12,791 nt of DNA from Coemansia sp. RSA 1804 (lineage: Eukaryota; Kickxellomycota; Kickxellomycetes; Kickxellales; Kickxellaceae). The stretch spans positions 1-12,791 of the forward strand of contig JANBTH010000679.1 of assembly GCA_027578815.1 (NCBI GenBank), read 5' to 3'. The translations under genes and the position numbers were made by a program. Of this stretch, positions 8,608-12,791 are shown in pieces (within the stretch, counting starts at the first letter, position 1; each line of letters begins with the position of its first letter). The notes beneath the pieces are model-generated. The model searched no databases. It worked only from the letters and a program-made list of their open reading frames with translations, and had not been told where the DNA came from.

Positions 8608-9029
8608 GATTGAGAAGACCATTGCCGTTCATTTTTTTTTTCCATTTTGGACACCGATTTAATTGTTACAAACACTAATCAGCACCTTGATCAACAGCTG
8701 CTCTACTGAGGGGAGGTCTAAATCCCTCCAACCATTCGCTGTGTGACAACAGAACATGGTCTTCTGAGTTTGGTCTTTTACATTTCCTCCTGTCTTCATC
8801 TGCTCTTAAATAATAAATAATTGCGTAGATTCGCGCTTGTCAACCATCTTTTGTCCTGTTAACGTTGCAAACGCTGCCGTTGAGAGTATAGCCCAGGCCT
8901 GCATTACTCTTCTTTCGTTCTGCTGAATCGGTGCTCCTTTTTGTTTTTTGCTTTGTCTTGTACCGAACAGGGATTGTTGTTATTATTAATACTATTGTCA
9001 ACACTACGACCAGCGACCGACATTTGAAG
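8608..9029. other. MATE-SEC27 intergenic region
   Basis: Contains the probable MATE 3' end (AATAAA at 8812-8817) and the SEC27 promoter and leader. GGAGG (8712-8716) can pair with CCTCC (8725-8729) in a weak 5-bp hairpin. The part from about 8905 to 8970 is pyrimidine-rich and probably near the SEC27 transcription start. I see no tRNA or other RNA gene and no credible ORF; the frame opening at 8931 begins with GTG and only becomes relevant at the SEC27 ATG at 9030. Confidence 0.6.
8812..8817 (+). terminator. Candidate poly(A) signal of the MATE gene
   Basis: AATAAA in an A/T-rich context, 205 nt past the MATE stop and about 210 nt before the SEC27 start. Position and motif fit a 3'-end signal; use is not shown. 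Confidence 0.45.
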
Positions 9030-12000
9030 ATGGTAAGCATAGACAGAACAGACAAAAACAGCCATGCTGCTGCTGCTGCCTATGTCTGTGGTTTATTCGT
9101 GGCCGCCCAATCTCTAGTGCGCAAGCATTAGAAAAGGGCAGGTTCGGGCGCTGTTGTTGTTATTATTGTTGTCTTTCTGGTTACTAACCGTGCAAATTTG
9201 TCACCGCTCTGTTCTGCATTTTCATTTGGTTCAAAAAGTCTTTGTAGGGCATGCAGCTCGATGTTAAAGTAAGAATCCATCCATACATTGCTTGCTGCTT
9301 TGCGGATGTAGGCAAACAACACAATATGCCCAGCAGTACGACGTGGTTTTGTACCTTGTTTTTGCTAACCTCTGCCAGCATATACCTTGTGCTTAATCCA
9401 AACTCGCCTTGCAGAACTTGTAGAAGAAGCTTTCGGTGCGGACGGACCGCATAAAGGCCATTGACATGCATCCAACGGAGCCGTGGGTGGTAGCGTCGCT
9501 GTACGATGGAAAGGTCCACATCTGGAACTATGAGACGCAGGCCGAGATCAAGACGTTTGAGGTGAGCGACATGCCAGTGCGGACTGTCAAGTTTGTTGCA
9601 CGCAAGAACTGGATTGTTGCGGGGTCGGACGACATGCAGCTGCGAGTATTCAACTACAACACGCACGAGCGCGTTGCGGCGTTTGACGCGCACCAGGACT
9701 ACATCCGCTGCGTAGCCGTGCACCCGACGCTGCCGTATGTGCTGACAAGCTCCGACGACATGTCGATCAAGCTGTGGGACTGGGAAAAGAACTGGAAGTG
9801 TGTGCAGATGTTCGAGGGCCACACGCACTTTGTGATGGGGCTGGCTATCAATCCAAAGGACACAAACACATTTGCTTCCGCCAGCTTGGACAAGACCATC
9901 AAGGTGTGGAATCTCGGATCGCCAACCCCAAACTACACCATCGAGGGCCACATTAAGGGCATCAACGCCATTGACTACTACCACGGGAGCGACAAGCCGT
10001 ACCTGGTCAGTGGTGCAGACGACTTTTGTGCCAAAGTGTGGGACTACCAGAACACATCGTGCGTGCAGACGCTTGAGGGCCATGCTGACAACGTTGTTGC
10101 TGTTGCCTTCCATCCATCGCTGCCAATTATCATGACGGGAAGCGAGGATGGAACATGCCGTTTGTGGAACTCGAGCACATACCGCCTTGAATCCTCGCTC
10201 AACTACGGGATGGAGCGCGTGTGGACCATCGGCTACAGCCAAGGCTCCAACACTGTCGCCATTGGCCACGAAAAGGGCATTGTTGTTCTTTCGCTTGGCC
10301 GCGACGACCCAGCCGTCAGCATGGATACAAACGGCAGGATAATCTGGTCCAAGCAGAACGAGGTCAGAAGCGCAAATGTCAAGACCAGCATGGACTCTGG
10401 TGTTGGCGACGGGGAGCGTATCTCCCTTTCGGTCAAGGACTTGGGCAGCTGCGAGGTGTATCCGTATATTTTGAAGCACAGCCCGAATGGCCGTTTCGTG
10501 GTCGTGTGCGGCGATGGCGAGTACATAATCTACACTGCGCTTGCATGGCGCAACAAGTCGTTTGGCTCCGGGAAGGAGTTTGTTTGGGCACAGAACTCGA
10601 ATGAGTACGCCGTGCGCGAGTCTTCGACATCGATCAAGCTGTTTAAGAACTTCAAAGAGAAGCCGCAGCCAGCGATGTCTGCCTTGGCAAGCATCGGCTA
10701 TTCTGCCGAGGAGATCTTTGGAGGCAGTCTGCTTGGAGTACGTGGGGCTGGCGGCACGCTGACGCTGTATGACTGGGAAACCGAGCTTGTTGTGCGTCGC
10801 ATTGACGTGGACGCAAAAAAGGTGTTTTGGTCTGACAGCGGTGACATCTTTGCGGTTGCCACTGACGACTCGTACTTTGTTCTTCGGTACAACCGTGACG
10901 CATTCCTCGAGAGCGCCCAGCAGAGCGGCAGCCAGACAGGCGAGGAGGGCGTTGAAGAGGCCATTGAGTTTGTCACTGAGATTCAGGAATCAGTAAGGTC
11001 CGGGTGCTGGATTGGCGACTGCTTCATATACACGAACAGTCTGAACAGGCTGAACTACCTTGTGGGCGGCCAGGTCTTTACGATCTCGCACTTTGACACG
11101 TCAATGTCGATGCTTGGCTACGTGGCCAGAGACAACCGTGTTTATCTGGCCGACAAGAGCGTCAGTGTTGTCAGCTACGTGCTGCCGCTGCCAGTGATCG
11201 AGTACCAGACCGCCGTGCTGCGAGGCGACATGGATCTGGCGCAGGAGCTGCTGCCCTCGGTTCCGTCGGACCAGCGCCACAAGATTGCAAAGTTCCTTGA
11301 GGCCGAGGGGATGAAGGAGCTGGCGCTGGATGTGACCACCGATCCTGAGCAGCAGTTTGACCTGGCCATCCAGCTGAAGAAGCTTGATGTTGCCTGCAGA
11401 CTTGCTGAGGAGAGCGGTGCCGAGGCCAAATGGCGCATCGTCGGCGACTGCGCGCTGCGTATGTGGGATTTCGCTACAGCAGAACGCTGCTTGCTCAACG
11501 CAAAGGACCTGAGTGGACTGCTTATTCTCTATACCTCGTCTGGCAACGCTGCTGGCCTGGAAAGACTAGCGGAGATGGCCGAGGCTGCAGGTGCAAACAA
11601 TGTGGCATTCACGTGCTACCAGACGCTCAAGCAGAACGAAAAGTGTCTGGACCTTCTGCTCCATAGCAATCGGATACCCGAAGCCGCGCTGTTTGCACGT
11701 ACCTATCTCCCTGCAAAGGCCGACGAGATTGTGCCCAGATGGAAGGCGCATCTGGAGGGACTTGGGAAGCATAAGGCGGCAGATGCAATTGCTAGTCCTG
11801 CCCAACATCCTAAGCTATTCCCCAACTTTGAGCGTGGACTGGCTGTTGCATCTGTGCTCTCAGCAGCCGTACCGACTATTCCAGCTGCTGAGTATCCGAA
11901 GCATTCGGCTGACATATTCAGGGATCTCTTGAATGAGGAGCAAACCTCTGATAGTGCTGAAGGGGGCGATGCTAAAGTGCCTTTGGCAAATGGCGATGTG

Positions 12001-12069
12001 GAGCCGGCGATCGACATGACCGATCAAGACGACGAGGATGAATTCCACGAGGCCTCGCCGGTAGAGTAA
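9030..12069 (+). CDS. SEC27: Coatomer (COPI) subunit beta' , Sec27
   Basis: Beta'-COP of the COPI coat, which binds dilysine cargo signals and carries cargo back from Golgi to ER. My model joins 9030-9032, 9248-9268 and 9424-12069, giving 889 residues; human beta'-COP is about 906 and yeast Sec27 889. The spliced start reads MGMQLDVKKKL, aligning residue for residue with human MPLRLDIKRKL. Starting instead at the ATG at 9251 (887 residues) would match yeast MKLDIKK. Next come a first seven-blade WD40 propeller (about 15-300; e.g. HPTEPWVVASLYDG, SSDDMSIKLWDW, SASLDKTIKVW, SGADDFCAKVWDY, TGSEDGTCRLW), a second propeller (about 300-600; NGRFVVVCGDGEYIIY, NRLNYLVGGQ), an alpha-solenoid (about 600-815; LEYQ-like EYQTAVLRGD, STDPE-like TTDPEQQFDLA, ARTYLP) and an acidic tail. 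The frame opening at 9436 begins with GTG, so upstream exons are required. The stop TAA lies inside GTAAGT (12066-12071), so an alternative 3' splice is possible. Confidence 0.93.
9033..9247 (+). other. SEC27: SEC27 intron 1 (215 nt, directly after the ATG)
   Basis: Donor GTAAGC at 9033-9038 immediately follows the ATG. A perfect TACTAAC branch point lies at 9182-9188, and the acceptor TTGTAG ends at 9247. An earlier AG at 9238 would give an immediate in-frame TAG and is excluded. Retention gives a 34-codon frame ending at 9131. If this intron is not used, translation would start at 9251. A CCAAT at 9107-9111 inside it is one reason for caution, because it could mark a promoter instead. It also contains (TGC)5 at 9065-9079. 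Confidence 0.65.
9269..9423 (+). other. SEC27: SEC27 intron 2 (155 nt, phase 0)
   Basis: Donor GTAAGA at 9269 follows codon AAA; the acceptor TTGTAG ends at 9423. Branch-point candidate CTAAC lies at 9365-9369, 55 nt before the acceptor. Acceptors at 9378 and 9414 both leave the TAG at 9421-9423 in frame, so only 9423 works. Splicing joins QLDVK to KKLSVRTDRIK, reproducing the conserved beta'-COP N-terminus. Confidence 0.92.
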
Positions 12070-12198
12070 GTACCGTCCATACAAAGGCAGTTGCAGTCGC
12101 CGGTATGCCAGAAAACGTCTTGTCTTGCCTCTTCTGACTGTTTTTTATAAACCATTCATTATATTTTCTTTTCTCAACATCTTCCCCTCCATATTCAG
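12066..12198 (+). other. SEC27: Candidate alternative terminal intron of SEC27
   Basis: GTAAGT at 12066-12071 overlaps the SEC27 stop. CTGAC at 12134-12138 is a possible branch point 61 nt from the acceptor TTCAG at 12198, which follows a long pyrimidine tract. The 133-nt length matches the DED1 intron. Splicing would replace the final Glu and stop with DNPKALLEHAHLVIW and a TAA at 12241-12244. This tail has no family support that I know, so the unspliced end is the primary model. Confidence 0.3.
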
Positions 12199-12245
12199 TA
12201 ATCCAAAAGCTCTACTCGAACACGCACATTTAGTCATTTGGTAAT

Positions 12246-12251
12246 AATAAA
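12246..12251 (+). terminator. Candidate poly(A) signal of SEC27
   Basis: AATAAA 177 nt after the SEC27 stop, followed by GGTGC. The same AATAAAGGTGC string occurs at 1149-1159, upstream of DED1. Confidence 0.45.
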
Positions 12252-12319
12252 GGTGCGACAATAGACGGATCAATCAATTGTTTGACACGGACAGAAATGC
12301 CAGCTTTCTTTCGGCTAAT

Positions 12320-12344
12320 ATGGTCGCAAAGAAAGAGCGACCAT
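12320..12344. repeat. 8-bp inverted repeat (stem-loop)
   Basis: ATGGTCGC at 12320-12327 pairs perfectly with GCGACCAT at 12337-12344 around a 9-nt purine loop; a T-G wobble can extend the stem. It lies about 70 bases past the candidate SEC27 poly(A) signal. A match of this size can occur by chance in 12.8 kb. Confidence 0.6.
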
Positions 12345-12682
12345 GACTGAAGACGGAAAACAGAACAATTGCTGAATCAGCGATCCGGCGCGTGCACACA
12401 CCCGCGCCTCTTCTCTACGTTTTTTGCATGCGCTTGCAAGCCTGCTTTTTGCTGTCTTGTCTCTGGAGAAAGGCGGCAAACCCGCACACTTTTTTCTCCT
12501 CTATATTCGTCCTTTCCTTTGCCTCTTTGGATTAAGCGCTGCGCGATTGGGATTGTTTTGTTGGGAAAGCTATATGGCGTGCGGCATACAGAGGATGATG
12601 GTGTTTGGACGACTTATCCGACCACCACCACTCTTTTGATAAGGAAAAGGCATGTGCGGAATAGAGCGCTGTGCCGGACATT

Positions 12683-12718
12683 GCAAAAGCAAAAGCAATG
12701 GCAAAAGCAATGGTAAAA
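12683..12718 (+). repeat. Hexamer/12-mer tandem repeat (GCAAAA/GCAATG)
   Basis: Six consecutive 6-nt units: GCAAAA, GCAAAA, GCAATG, GCAAAA, GCAATG, GTAAAA. The middle four form two copies of the 12-mer GCAAAAGCAATG. Non-coding as far as can be seen. Confidence 0.85.
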
Positions 12719-12791
12719 GGGACTGGGCTGGGCCTAGCCGTTAAAAGCCTTTGGCGCATTTCTTATCAATGGCGCAGTTTGATTCTTTATC

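Larger units (their letters stand above)
12070..12791. other. Right non-coding flank
   Basis: Contains the SEC27 3' UTR and probably upstream sequence of the next gene, beyond the window. There is a pyrimidine-rich stretch at 12165-12190, a perfect 8-bp hairpin at 12320-12344 and a hexamer-based tandem repeat at 12683-12718. Open frames (115 and 71 codons on +, 75 on -) are compositionally odd and overlap the repeat; I do not accept them. No RNA gene recognised. Confidence 0.6.

Noticed and set aside
8690..8735. Possible tRNA-like or structured RNA (GGAGG/CCTCC stem)
   Set aside because: Only one 5-bp stem; no A/B box, cloverleaf or other arm could be built.
9184..10479. A 431-codon open frame on the minus strand opposite the SEC27 WD40 region
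   Set aside because: It opens with GTG, matches no family I recognise, and lies exactly over strongly conserved SEC27 codons. Biased codon use on the sense strand explains the lack of antisense stops.
12369..12716. A 115-codon frame at the right end
   Set aside because: Composition is unlike the genes here and its end runs through the GCAAAA repeat.

Overview
This is nuclear DNA of a fungus, about 12.8 kb, with five protein-coding genes, all on the + strand. Spliceosomal introns (GTAAGT/GTAAGC/GTAAGA donors, TACTAAC-type branch points), pyrimidine-rich leaders and AATAAA-like 3' signals show a eukaryote. The gene set (DED1/DDX3 helicase, URA3, an ERD1-type EXS protein, a MATE transporter and SEC27) is fungal. 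Few, short introns together with animal-like features in DED1 suggest an early-diverging lineage. Kickxellomycotina (Coemansia and relatives) is my guess, but the sequence alone does not prove it.

Layout: 1-1317 is gene-poor and AT-rich, and includes the DED1 upstream region with a cluster of CCAAT-type motifs. 1318-3492 is DED1, with one 132-nt intron inside the conserved LDQQFAGL motif; its body is strikingly GC-rich. 3493-4050 is a spacer with (GTTT)9 and (GGT)6 repeats. 4051-4836 is URA3 (orotidine 5'-phosphate decarboxylase), complete and intronless. 5043-6383 is an ERD1-like EXS-domain membrane protein. 6384-6969 is a spacer. 6970-8607 is a MATE-family transporter. 8608-9029 is the spacer and promoter region before SEC27. 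9030-12069 is SEC27, the beta'-COP subunit of the COPI coat; its 5' end is split so that one exon contributes only the ATG and the next is 21 nt long. 12070-12791 is non-coding flank with a hairpin and a short tandem repeat.

The genes do not form an operon; each appears to be an independent housekeeping or transport gene. Two act in the early secretory pathway: ERD1-type proteins in Golgi phosphate export and retention of Golgi/ER residents, and SEC27 in COPI retrograde transport. Their closeness may be chance. DED1 serves translation initiation, URA3 pyrimidine synthesis, and the MATE protein probably antiport of an unknown solute.

I see no mobile element, CRISPR array, rRNA, tRNA or undescribed multi-gene system. 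The most interesting points are in gene structure: exact reconstruction of conserved N-termini by splicing in DED1 and SEC27, and a SEC27 stop codon embedded in a consensus 5' splice site, which may allow an alternative C-terminus.
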